In this document: piece by piece, positions 15,748 through 24,575 of the stretch
How positions within the stretch are numbered: the first letter of the stretch is position 1
How the letters are laid out: each line of letters opens with the position of its first letter
From: Clostridia bacterium
Lineage (GTDB): Bacteria; Bacillota; Clostridia; Oscillospirales; CAG-272
Assembly (NCBI GenBank): GCA_017399105.1
Contig: JAFQEJ010000025.1
Location: 1 to 59,067, forward strand
Length of the DNA: 59,067 bases
Direction of reading: 5' to 3'
Made by a program: the position numbers and the translations under genes
The notes under the pieces: model-generated
Databases searched by the model: none
Seen by the model: only the letters and a program-made list of their open reading frames with translations
What the model was told of the DNA's origin: nothing

Positions 15748-17472
15748 ATGAAACGTATTTTTGAATATCTGAAGCCCTCTTTTGGCAGAATGTGCCTGGG
15801 GCTCGGAATCAAGTTTACGGGAACCATCATGGATTTGTTTCTCCCATGGATTCTCGCCTATCTTATTGATGATGTAGTTCCGCAAAAAGATGTGCCTAAA
15901 ATTGCATTTTGGGGCGTTATCATGGTCTTGTGCAGTCTTTGCGGATTTCTCGGAAATGTTATTGCCAACCGTATGGCTTCAAAGGTAGCCCGCGATACCT
16001 CAGAACGAATCAGGCATGATCTTTTTGCAAGAATATGTCATCTTTCCAGCCGCCAGATCGACGAGCTGACTATTCCTACTCTGGAATCGAGATTGACCTC
16101 GGATACATATAATGTCCACCACATGCTTGGCATGATGCAGCGCCTCGGCGTTCGTGCTCCTATTCTTTTAATCGGCGGAATAATTGTTACAGCAATGCTC
16201 GAGCCGGTTCTTACGCTTCTCCTTGTTGCCACGCTGCCGCTCATCGGTATTACCGTCTGGCAGGTATCAAGAAAGGGAATCCCGCTTTATACCAAGCTTC
16301 AGGGAGCAGTAGACAGCATGGTGCGTGTTGTCAGAGAAAATGCACAGGGTATCCGTATTATTAAAGCTCTCTCTAAAACCGATTACGAGAAACGCCGCTT
16401 CGATGGTGTCAACAGAGAAGTTGTAGCAAGCGAAAAGAAAGCCGGCTATACCATGGCAATTTCAAACCCGTTGATGAATCTCTTCCTCAACTGCGGTCTT
16501 ACAGCCGTTGTCCTGATCGGCGCACTCAGAGTTAATGCAGGTATCAGTGAACCGGGAAAAATCATCGCTTTCCTGTCCTACTTTACGGTGATTTCCAACG
16601 CCATGATTTCGATTACCCGTATGTTTGTTATGCTGTCAAAGGGAAGTGCTTCCGCGAATCGAATTTCCGATGTCCTTGATGTCCCTTATGATCTGGAGAC
16701 CGCAGACAGCAGAAACGCAGTCCAAAATCGTGAAAACATGGTTGAATTCAATAATGTCAGCTTTTCATACAAGGGAAAGAAAAATAACCTCGAAAATATT
16801 TCCTTCCGCATAAAGCGTGGAGGCTCGCTGGGAATCATCGGTGCTACCGGAAGCGGAAAATCAACACTTCTGCAGCTTATGATGCGCAACTACGACTGTG
16901 ACTCGGGAGAGGTGTTAATCGAAGGCAAAAATGTACGTACCATGGATCCCGACATACTGCACAGCAAATTCGGTGTTGTGTTCCAGAACGATTTTCTCTT
17001 TGCCGATACCATCGAAGAAAATATCAAATTTGCACGCGATCTCCCCCATGAAGCAATCGTAAAAGCTGCGCAAATTGCTCAGGCAGAACCTTTTATTGAA
17101 GCACTCGACGACAAATATGAGCATATGCTTACCTCACACGGAACCAATCTGAGCGGCGGTCAAAGACAGCGACTCTTGATAGCCAGAGCACTTGCTGCCG
17201 ATCCGGAAATTCTGATCTTCGATGATTCATCCAGCGCACTCGATTATAAAACAGATGCAGCACTCAGAATGGCAATTAAAGAGAATTTCCGTGGCAGGCT
17301 TACTACTGTAACTGTAGCCCAGCGCATCAGCTCGGTCATGAATTCCTACTGCATCATCGTTCTGGACGGCGGCAGAATCATTGGTATGGGTACGCACGAG
17401 GAGCTGCTCGATTCCTGTGATGTCTACCGTGAGATCAATCAGTCACAGATGGGAGGTGCTGTCATTGACTAA
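15748..17472 (+). CDS. Heterodimeric ABC exporter subunit A (degenerate catalytic site)
   Basis: A 574-residue half-transporter: six membrane helices (about 15-310) and a nucleotide-binding domain (about 335-565). Walker A is GATGSGKST, the signature LSGGQRQR is intact, and Walker B is ILIFDDSSSALD. In Walker B the catalytic Glu is Asp, the usual state of one half of heterodimeric exporters such as BmrC/D or TM287/288. The switch His region reads TVAQRISS, with Gln in place of His. It overlaps the partner gene by 8 bases. The substrate is unknown; lipid, peptide or drug are all possible. Confidence 0.92.
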   Translation: MKRIFEYLKPSFGRMCLGLGIKFTGTIMDLFLPWILAYLIDDVVPQKDVPKIAFWGVIMVLCSLCGFLGNVIANRMASKVARDTSERIRHDLFARICHLSSRQIDELTIPTLESRLTSDTYNVHHMLGMMQRLGVRAPILLIGGIIVTAMLEPVLTLLLVATLPLIGITVWQVSRKGIPLYTKLQGAVDSMVRVVRENAQGIRIIKALSKTDYEKRRFDGVNREVVASEKKAGYTMAISNPLMNLFLNCGLTAVVLIGALRVNAGISEPGKIIAFLSYFTVISNAMISITRMFVMLSKGSASANRISDVLDVPYDLETADSRNAVQNRENMVEFNNVSFSYKGKKNNLENISFRIKRGGSLGIIGATGSGKSTLLQLMMRNYDCDSGEVLIEGKNVRTMDPDILHSKFGVVFQNDFLFADTIEENIKFARDLPHEAIVKAAQIAQAEPFIEALDDKYEHMLTSHGTNLSGGQRQRLLIARALAADPEILIFDDSSSALDYKTDAALRMAIKENFRGRLTTVTVAQRISSVMNSYCIIVLDGGRIIGMGTHEELLDSCDVYREINQSQMGGAVID

Positions 17473-19237
17473 TAATAAGCAGCAGAGCAACGGATCTCAT
17501 ATTAAACTCTCGGTGCTGAAGCGACTGGGCAGCTATCTCTGGCGGCATAAAGGATTGCTATTCCTTGCATTTTTGTTGATGCTGGCATCGAATCTTCTTG
17601 CACTTGTTGCTCCTGCACTCTCGGGAAATGCCATCGACGCGATCGAATTGGGAAAGGGCAGAGTAGATTTCGATAAGGTCATATTCTACTGTGTGTTAAT
17701 GATCGTTTTCTATATTCTGTCAGCCTTGTTTTCCTATGCGCTTTCCATTCTCATGATCCATATCAGTCAGAAAATTACCTACACTATGCGCAAAGAGGTT
17801 TTCGATCACCTGCTTGATCTGAAGGTGGGGTATTTTGACACCAATCAAACAGGCAACATTGTCTCGCATCTTTCTTATGATATTGATACAGTCAACGCAT
17901 CTCTCTCGAATGATTTGCTTCAGATCTGCGCAGGTGTTGTGACAGTGATTGGCTCTTTTATCATGATGCTGAGTATTTCACCTGTACTGATTCTCGTATT
18001 CGCAGTAACACTTCCCATATCTATCGGATTTACGAAATATAAATCCACAAAAGTCCGCCCGCTTTTCAAAAGACGCTCCGCAAAGCTCGGTGAGCTGAAC
18101 GGATATGCGGAAGAGATGCTTTCGGGTCAGAAAACCATCAAGGCATACCGAAGAGAAGAGCGAATCATTGAGCGTTTTGACAGGAAAAATACCGACGCAG
18201 TCGATGCCTACTACGAAGCAGATTATCAAGGCTGCATGATAGGTCCCTCGGTCAACTTCATCAACAACCTTTCCATGTCCTTCATCAGTATGTTTGGAGC
18301 AATGCTCTATCTCTTCGGTCAGATTACCTTGGGAAATGTCTCCTCCTTTATAATGTATTCGAGAAAATTTGCAGGCCCGATTAACGAGCTTGCTAACATC
18401 ATGGCAGAGCTTCAGTCAGCCTGTGCTGCAGCAGAACGTATCTTTGAGTTGCTCGATGAAGAACCCGAAAAGCTCGATTCTGTCGACGCCTCAGAACTGC
18501 GTGATGTAGAGGGGCAGGTTGATATTGAACATGTCGCCTTCGGATATACGCATGAAAAGCGCATCATCCATGATATGAATCTTTCGGTGAAACCCGGCAA
18601 TATTATTGCTATTGTCGGTCCTACCGGTGCGGGAAAAACAACAATTATCAATCTTCTGATGCGATTTTACGATCCCGACAGCGGTACCATCTGCCTTGAT
18701 GAAAATAATATTATCGAGGTTACACGCAAAAGTCTCCGTGCCGCCTATACAATGGTGCTTCAAGATACATGGCTTTTCTGCGGCAGTATTTTCGATAATA
18801 TCTCATACGGTAAAGAAGGCGCTACCCTCGAAGAAGTACAAAAAGCTGCCAAAGCTGCTAAGATTCACGATTATATCGAGAGTCTCCCGGATGGTTATGA
18901 CACAATTCTGTCGGACGACGGCGTAAATATCTCCAAAGGTCAAAAACAGCTCATCACCATTGCTCGTGCCATGCTCGCAGATTCGAGTATGCTTATCCTT
19001 GATGAAGCAACCTCCAATGTGGATTCGCGAACCGAACAACAGATACAGGATGTCATGTACAAGCTGATGGAAGGCAGAACCTGCTTTGTTATTGCACACC
19101 GTCTTTCCACGATTCAGAATGCAGATTTGATTCTCGTTATCAAAAACGGCAACATCATCGAACAGGGAACCCACGACAGCCTCCTAAAAACAGGCGGATT
19201 CTACGCATCGCTGTATAACGCTCAATTCGATACATAA
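17465..19237 (+). CDS. Heterodimeric ABC exporter subunit B
   Basis: A 590-residue half-transporter with six membrane helices and a nucleotide-binding domain. The start is TTG at 17465, chosen because GGAGG lies 8 bases before it and it overlaps the stop of subunit A; an upstream ATG at 17381 lies inside subunit A coding sequence. Walker A is GPTGAGKTT, Walker B is MLILDEATSNVD with intact Glu, and the switch His is in IAHRLST. The signature reads ISKGQKQ instead of LSGGQ. This is complementary to the defect of subunit A: the pair has one active and one dead ATP site, as expected for an asymmetric exporter. Confidence 0.92.
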   Translation: MTNNKQQSNGSHIKLSVLKRLGSYLWRHKGLLFLAFLLMLASNLLALVAPALSGNAIDAIELGKGRVDFDKVIFYCVLMIVFYILSALFSYALSILMIHISQKITYTMRKEVFDHLLDLKVGYFDTNQTGNIVSHLSYDIDTVNASLSNDLLQICAGVVTVIGSFIMMLSISPVLILVFAVTLPISIGFTKYKSTKVRPLFKRRSAKLGELNGYAEEMLSGQKTIKAYRREERIIERFDRKNTDAVDAYYEADYQGCMIGPSVNFINNLSMSFISMFGAMLYLFGQITLGNVSSFIMYSRKFAGPINELANIMAELQSACAAAERIFELLDEEPEKLDSVDASELRDVEGQVDIEHVAFGYTHEKRIIHDMNLSVKPGNIIAIVGPTGAGKTTIINLLMRFYDPDSGTICLDENNIIEVTRKSLRAAYTMVLQDTWLFCGSIFDNISYGKEGATLEEVQKAAKAAKIHDYIESLPDGYDTILSDDGVNISKGQKQLITIARAMLADSSMLILDEATSNVDSRTEQQIQDVMYKLMEGRTCFVIAHRLSTIQNADLILVIKNGNIIEQGTHDSLLKTGGFYASLYNAQFDT

Positions 19238-19239
19238 TA

Positions 19240-19276
19240 AGAAGCTCCGAAATGGAATGATCCAAATCGGAGCTTA
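19240..19276. terminator. Terminator between exporter operon and DUF6259 gene
   Basis: AAGCTCCGA and TCGGAGCTT form a stem around a 17-base loop between two convergent genes. Confidence 0.65.
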
Positions 19277-19286
19277 TCTATTCTCA

Positions 19287-21421
19287 TTACAGCTTAATCA
19301 TAACAACAGTCAACGGAGGAATGGTCAGAATACCGTCCTTCAGTGTGCACTCACCGCTCGAAATGATTTCTTTTGCTTCATAATCAATCTTCACGCTGCC
19401 TGTCTTATCCAGGTAGTTGGTGAAGACCACAGCCTTACTGCCATCCTGAGCCACCCAGGCAGAGCAGAGTACATCGGGCTCGGTAAGAGATGTACCGTTG
19501 CGGCGATAAAGCGTAAAGCTTCCGGTGCTTTCATATGAAGGCGGTGCAATCATTCTTCCATACTGCATATAATCCTTGGCCTTAACACGTCTCAGATCGA
19601 CCATGGAAGCCATCAGCTTTATCAGCTTTTCCTGATCGGGCATATTTACCGACCAATCGCATCCCCAGTCCCAGGTAATCACACCGTCCTCTCGAATAAC
19701 CAGTGTCAGAAGATCACCGGCGGTGAAGGAATAAGCAAGTCGGAAAAGCATGGAATCGGGATTTTCTTCAGACGCAAAATCACCCGAGAATCCGTTCTGG
19801 TTGCCCATGAAGTTGACGATGTACTCGTGGAAAATATAAGCATACGCAGGTACAGGACGTGCAAATTCATATGTACAACTGAAGCGGAGATCATTGAAGC
19901 GAAGCTGACCGAGGAAATTTTCTGCGGATGCGGACTCGCAGCCGATGATCAGCTTGCGGTCACCAAGTGCAGCCTTTACATCGCCACACAGACGCTTCAT
20001 TTCATCTGTCTGCCATGCACCCGGAACCGGTGGATGACCGTGATCGGGACTGTAGCACATAGGAGGTTCTCCTCCGATGGTCTGATCGAAATACTGGAGA
20101 TAATCCACATCAGCCATGGCTGCCTTCATAATCTCGTCAACAACAATCTTCTTAACCTTGGGATGCGCGCCGCAAAGATCTGTACCGATGCGGATGGGGC
20201 CCTGGCAGATATAGGTGAAGGGTTTTGCACCTCCGGGAGGGGCAGCCATAATGCTTTCATCTCGCACATCGCGCATGTCATACTCAGGCCAGAGCGTGCT
20301 GGTGTCTGTCCAACCAATACCGCTGGCGTAAAGACCAACCAGATTTCCACCTGCATGGAGCTTAGTGACAAATTCAGCAAAGCATTCCTCACCACCAAAG
20401 GGCGGCCAGATATAAGGCGGAGCCCAGGGAGCTGTTCCTTCCCAGTGCATGAGAAGGACCATGATGCGTACATTTAAAGCTTTAGCGAATTTTTCTACAA
20501 TAGGAAGTACATTGACATAGGGGAAGAGTGCGTTGGGTGTCATATCACCGGTATCCTTCTTGCCGCGTACCGGATAAGTGATAACAATCGGATAATCGGA
20601 ATACCATTCGGGAAGCGAGGCATCTTTTACTGTTTCAATCGGTTTCAGCGTGCTGCACTGAATGAATTGACGGTATCTCTCGGCAGAAGGCATCCAACCG
20701 CCGTCCACAGCAGTAATTACAAAGGGGAAACCGAGCGATACATATGCATGCGGCTCACCGGCACAGAAGACACGCCAGATCATCGATACGCCCTTTTCGT
20801 CGGGGAAGTAGTCAATTCCCTTATATACGCCCTTTTCGTCATGAGAAGCCACATAAAGTCCCTCGGTGTCATTGTAGCATGCCATATACTGCATCGGCAC
20901 ACAGCCGGGATAAAGTCCCTGCCAACCACGGCTGGGATATTCAGCAGGATAGAAACGCTTCCAGCTTGTTTCGCGCAGATCGGGATTCTCAACCTCGCAG
21001 CCTTCGGTCATCGGCCAGAACAGCTTCATATCGCCTCCGTCACAGACGAAATTGCGCTTTAGATGAATGCCCGAGAATTCAATGAATTCAAGATACATAT
21101 CGCCGTCATTCAGCGCCTCCACCGTAAAGGAAAGTTTTGATGCAGCATTCAGCTTAAAAGTAATGCAGAAAGTGATGTCGTACATGGGGAAGGTGCTCAG
21201 AACGAGAGACACCCCCTCGTGACGGCGTTCTTTATTTCAACTTTTCCTGCATCGGAAGACGAAAACTCAACAGTAGAACCGTCAAGAGCGCGTGTTCGGA
21301 ATTGCAGCAGCGGATGCTCTTCACATGTGTCGGAGGTATAGGTGATGTCACCTATGGAAAGCCGCTTGATCGACATTTTGTCGGTAATCTCGAGTGTGAT
21401 TTTTCCGGATGTAAGAATCAT
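19287..21421 (-). pseudogene. DUF6259 glycoside-hydrolase-like protein, interrupted by a frameshift
   Basis: The two reading frames together encode about 711 residues of a DUF6259-type protein, a TIM-barrel glycosidase-like family of gut bacteria. Frame 1 starts at 21421 behind AAGGAG (MILTSGKITLEITDKMSIKR) and stops at about 21197. Frame 2 continues with STFPMYDITFCITFKLNAAS and runs to 19287, with motifs DYPIVITYPVRGKKD, LMHWEGTAPWAPPYIWPPFG, DYLQYFDQTIGGEPPMCY and GRKLIIGCESASAENFLGQL-like strands. The break lies at a run of five C at 21212-21216; one more base there would restore the frame. It may be a real mutation, phase-variable slippage or an assembly error. It is 18 bases downstream of the MBOAT gene in the same operon. 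Confidence 0.8.
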
Positions 21422-21439
21422 GTGAAATCTCCTTAAATA

Positions 21440-22831
21440 TCAGAATCTGAAGTAGATAAACGGGTTGTAATCCGATCCTGTGAGGAATACGATCGAGGTA
21501 AGCAAAAGCATAATGCATCCCGCCACATTGAGAATCAGTGCGGGAAGCTCATTTCCGCCCGAAATTGAAATCAGCTTTCTCCTGAGCCAGGGAAGCAGCG
21601 GTGCACTGAAGATAATGGCAGCGATCATAATGATACCGGTGAGATTATCAAGCTGAGCTGCAGCTCGGACAAGACCGAAATTACCGAAGTTGAACATGGC
21701 ACCGAGGTATGCGATAGCATGCTCCAGATCGTCCGCGCGGAAGAATACCCATCCAACCAGTGCGACAATAAGCGTATAGAAGTGGCCGATAAAAGCCGGA
21801 ATCTTCTGCAGGAGCTTTCCGAGGAATAGACGCTCCAGAATCAGGAAAAATCCATAAAACAGTCCCCAGACAATGAAGTTAAAGGAGGCGCCGTGCCATA
21901 AGCCTGTGCAGAAGAAAACGATGAGCAGATTCACATAGGTGCGAACCTTACCCTTACGGTTGCCGCCGAGCGGGATGTAAAGATAATCGCGGAACCATGT
22001 GGACAGTGAGATGTGCCATCTGCGCCAGAATTCCTGAACCGATTTGGAGATATAGGGATAATTGAAGTTTTCAAGGAAGTTAAAGCCCAGCATGTGACCG
22101 AGACCGATCGCCATATCGGAATAACCGCTGAAGTCGTAGTAAATCTGCAGTGCATATGCGATAATACCCAGCCATGCAGTTGCGCTGTTTAAACCCCTGT
22201 CAATCGCGAAAATTGTATCGGCAAGCAGCGCTACTGTGTTGGAGACAAGAACCTTTTTTGCAAGACCCATGATAAATCTGGAGACACCCCTAAAAATTTT
22301 ATCCAGGTTATAATCGCGGCAGGCAAGCTCATCGTTGACATCAATGTATCGGACAATCGGTCCGGCAATCAACTGGGGGAAGAGCGAAATGTAGAGGCCC
22401 AGATCAAATAAATTTTTCTGAGGCTTGCAGTTTTTAAGATACACGTCTATGGTGTAGGACATGATCTGGAATGTGAAGAAGGAAATACCGATCGGCAGAG
22501 CAATATACTCAAAGACATTGCCCGTGACAAAGTTGAAGTATTTGAAGAAGAAGAGCAAGCCCAAATTGTAAATCACGGAAATGACAAGCACAACCTTGCG
22601 TGCAAAAGCGTCATTTTTTGAAATTCCGATGGCAAGACCGAAAATGTAGTTGCAGACAATGGAGAGAATCATTAAAACAATATTCAGCGGTTCGCCCCAC
22701 GCATAAAAGATCAGCGAAGCGATAAGAAGAACAATATTCTTCGCCGGAAGGAATTTCTTTGGAATTGCATAATAAATCAGCAGCACCAAAGGAAGAAAGA
22801 GAAACAGAAACAGAGTTGAACTGAAAATCAT
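21440..22831 (-). CDS. MBOAT family O-acyltransferase (AlgI/DltB-like)
   Basis: A 463-residue polytopic membrane enzyme that passes acyl, usually acetyl, groups across the membrane for polysaccharide or wall-polymer O-acylation. Family marks are the N-terminal FSSTLFLFLFLPLVLLIYY, YYDFSGYSDMAIGLGHMLGF, FWRRWHISLSTWFRDYLYIP and the catalytic-His region TGLWHGASFNFIVWG. It lies 54 bases after the AlgJ-like gene, and the pair corresponds to the AlgI/AlgJ arrangement. No clear Shine-Dalgarno site precedes its ATG, suggesting translational coupling. Confidence 0.93.
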   Translation of the reverse strand: MIFSSTLFLFLFLPLVLLIYYAIPKKFLPAKNIVLLIASLIFYAWGEPLNIVLMILSIVCNYIFGLAIGISKNDAFARKVVLVISVIYNLGLLFFFKYFNFVTGNVFEYIALPIGISFFTFQIMSYTIDVYLKNCKPQKNLFDLGLYISLFPQLIAGPIVRYIDVNDELACRDYNLDKIFRGVSRFIMGLAKKVLVSNTVALLADTIFAIDRGLNSATAWLGIIAYALQIYYDFSGYSDMAIGLGHMLGFNFLENFNYPYISKSVQEFWRRWHISLSTWFRDYLYIPLGGNRKGKVRTYVNLLIVFFCTGLWHGASFNFIVWGLFYGFFLILERLFLGKLLQKIPAFIGHFYTLIVALVGWVFFRADDLEHAIAYLGAMFNFGNFGLVRAAAQLDNLTGIIMIAAIIFSAPLLPWLRRKLISISGGNELPALILNVAGCIMLLLTSIVFLTGSDYNPFIYFRF

Positions 22832-22885
22832 ATGCAGTTAAATGGGAATGAATCCCGATATCCTTTCGTAGACTTTGGATGATGC

Positions 22886-24352
22886 TTATTGAATCTCGTT
22901 GTTCTTGAGATAATAGTAAAGCGAAGAGTAGGTAACATTGTGACCCATGTAGCCGTTGCCCTGGCTGGAGAGCACCTCATCCTCATCAGGGAATTCGCCG
23001 CGTACCTGCTGCTCGGTCATTTCAAAGATCACAAGATCAATGTCCTCAAGCAGACGTTCCCATGCGTCCATTCCAAGCTCTCCGTAAGGGCTCATCTTCT
23101 TGCTGCCCATGAAGTTGTTGTAATTGAAACGACGCAGAGGACGGGCAATCTTGTAGGTCTGTAGATAATGTGCAATGTCGGAGGAGAAGCTGCCGCCATG
23201 GAGAAGAATTCCGATGGGATCGGCCTCTTCATTCTCCACTGTGACCTTGGGAGAATAATAATACTCATCAAGAACGGAACCGGTCTTGTCAACTGTGCCA
23301 TAAAGAATATTATAAATATCTTGATCCGAGTTGCCGCCTGAGGGAGGAGATTTCGATTCGATTACACGGTCAAGGGTGAGCTTTTTAGTCTCATTGCCCG
23401 AAACTTCCATATACATATCGATAATAGCGCGTGTTGCTTCAAAGGAGGCAAGATGATTCCAGTGGATACCCGTCTTGGGGAAGGTAGCTAAAAGTCCGAT
23501 CTGCTTGAACAGCTCGCTGGAGTCAACATAGTTAATAGTGGATTCAGCCAGCAGATCCTGCAGTCTTTCATAAGGGCGTACATAATCATCATCTGCATAC
23601 TGTGTATTCTTGTACCACTCAGGAATGAAGGCGCTGTACTGAGACGCCTTGCTGGACGAGAGGTTGAATACAAAGGTAATATCACGCTTGGCAAGCTGCT
23701 CCTGAATATATGTAAGACGCTCCACAAGCTTTGCAAGTCCCTCATCTGTTACAGAAGCATAGGGCTCGGAGTAGCCGTAATACTCATTGATATATGCGCT
23801 CTCAAAAAGATATCCGGATTTACCGATCAGAACTGCGTCAGACCCCTTGAAACCGGTAGGTTCAACGGGAACATCCTCTGCCTGGCGCTTGTTAATTTCT
23901 GCATACGGATTGTCCTCGTCAAAGTAACCGATGACCTTTGCAACTTCTTCGCTGCCTTCTGCATCCTGATCAGTCGTTTCGGGCGGTTCGGTTAAAAGCA
24001 CATCAAAAGCCCCTTGAGTTTCCTCCGCAGACCCGGCTGCGGGAAGAGAGGGGATGAGCTTCAGGTTGTCAATGTCATATTTCAGCTGTCTGTAGAACAG
24101 AACAAAATTACCTCTCATCGGGTAATGCGTTGAAAACCAGGATTCAAAGTTCGTCTGGAATTTATTATTGAAGTATCGTTCGATTGTGAAGTCTTCCAGA
24201 AGCACCTCCTTTTCACTTTCCAAAGGAACTTCCTTGTTGCCGAGGATAAGGAAGAGGAGGCAGGGAAGACAGAGAATCAGAAAAAACAAGCATACCAGAA
24301 CTCCCTTTGCGATCGATTCACTTTTGGTCGTTGTACGGTTCAAAGTATCCAT
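22886..24352 (-). CDS. DHHW/AlgJ-like membrane-anchored SGNH-type protein
   Basis: About 488 residues: one membrane anchor (GVLVCLFFLILCLPCLLFLI) and an extracellular AlgX/AlgJ-like domain, the partner that moves acetyl groups from the MBOAT protein to the polymer. Blocks seen are VLIGKSGYLFES, FVFNLSSSKASQYSAFIPEW, KTGIHWNHLASFEATRAI (the HW block) and LLHGGSFSSDIA. The last normally reads G-D-S; here it is G-G-S, keeping the Ser. The start is placed at MDTLNRT because a promoter lies within the longer open frame; a TTG three codons later with AAGAAAGGA upstream is an alternative. Confidence 0.82.
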   Translation of the reverse strand: MDTLNRTTTKSESIAKGVLVCLFFLILCLPCLLFLILGNKEVPLESEKEVLLEDFTIERYFNNKFQTNFESWFSTHYPMRGNFVLFYRQLKYDIDNLKLIPSLPAAGSAEETQGAFDVLLTEPPETTDQDAEGSEEVAKVIGYFDEDNPYAEINKRQAEDVPVEPTGFKGSDAVLIGKSGYLFESAYINEYYGYSEPYASVTDEGLAKLVERLTYIQEQLAKRDITFVFNLSSSKASQYSAFIPEWYKNTQYADDDYVRPYERLQDLLAESTINYVDSSELFKQIGLLATFPKTGIHWNHLASFEATRAIIDMYMEVSGNETKKLTLDRVIESKSPPSGGNSDQDIYNILYGTVDKTGSVLDEYYYSPKVTVENEEADPIGILLHGGSFSSDIAHYLQTYKIARPLRRFNYNNFMGSKKMSPYGELGMDAWERLLEDIDLVIFEMTEQQVRGEFPDEDEVLSSQGNGYMGHNVTYSSLYYYLKNNEIQ

Positions 24353-24405
24353 CCTTTCTTGCGGTTTCTGCGTAGCAGCAGAAAACTCCAAACTATTGCA
24401 ATTAT

Positions 24406-24433
24406 ATTTTACCATATTACTTAAAAAAGTCAA
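24406..24433 (-). promoter_or_regulatory. Promoter of the O-acylation operon
   Basis: On the minus strand TTGACT (24433-24428), a 16-base spacer and TAAAAT (24411-24406), about 50 bases before the chosen start. Confidence 0.7.
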
Positions 24434-24514
24434 TGATTAATTGTACAATTAGCAAAAATATTGTTTGAAAACGCTACAGGAGTTATAAAATATTACCATG
24501 AAGAATCAGTAAAA

Positions 24515-24551
24515 AAATGGGACTGCCGCAAGTATCTGCGACAGTCCCATG
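24515..24551 (-). terminator. Terminator of the second solute-binding protein gene, GGGACTG type
   Basis: ATGGGACTGCCGCA / TGCGACAGTCCCAT with one mismatch pair, 25 bases after the minus-strand stop. Same sequence family as 13164-13193 and the first hairpin of the intergenic repeats. Confidence 0.75.
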
Positions 24552-24575
24552 TAAATTTTAATTTATGCCTACTTG

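Noticed and set aside
17381..17464. ATG start for exporter subunit B at 17381
   Set aside because: The added 28 residues overlap subunit A coding sequence and have no membrane-protein character. TTG at 17465 has GGAGG at good spacing.
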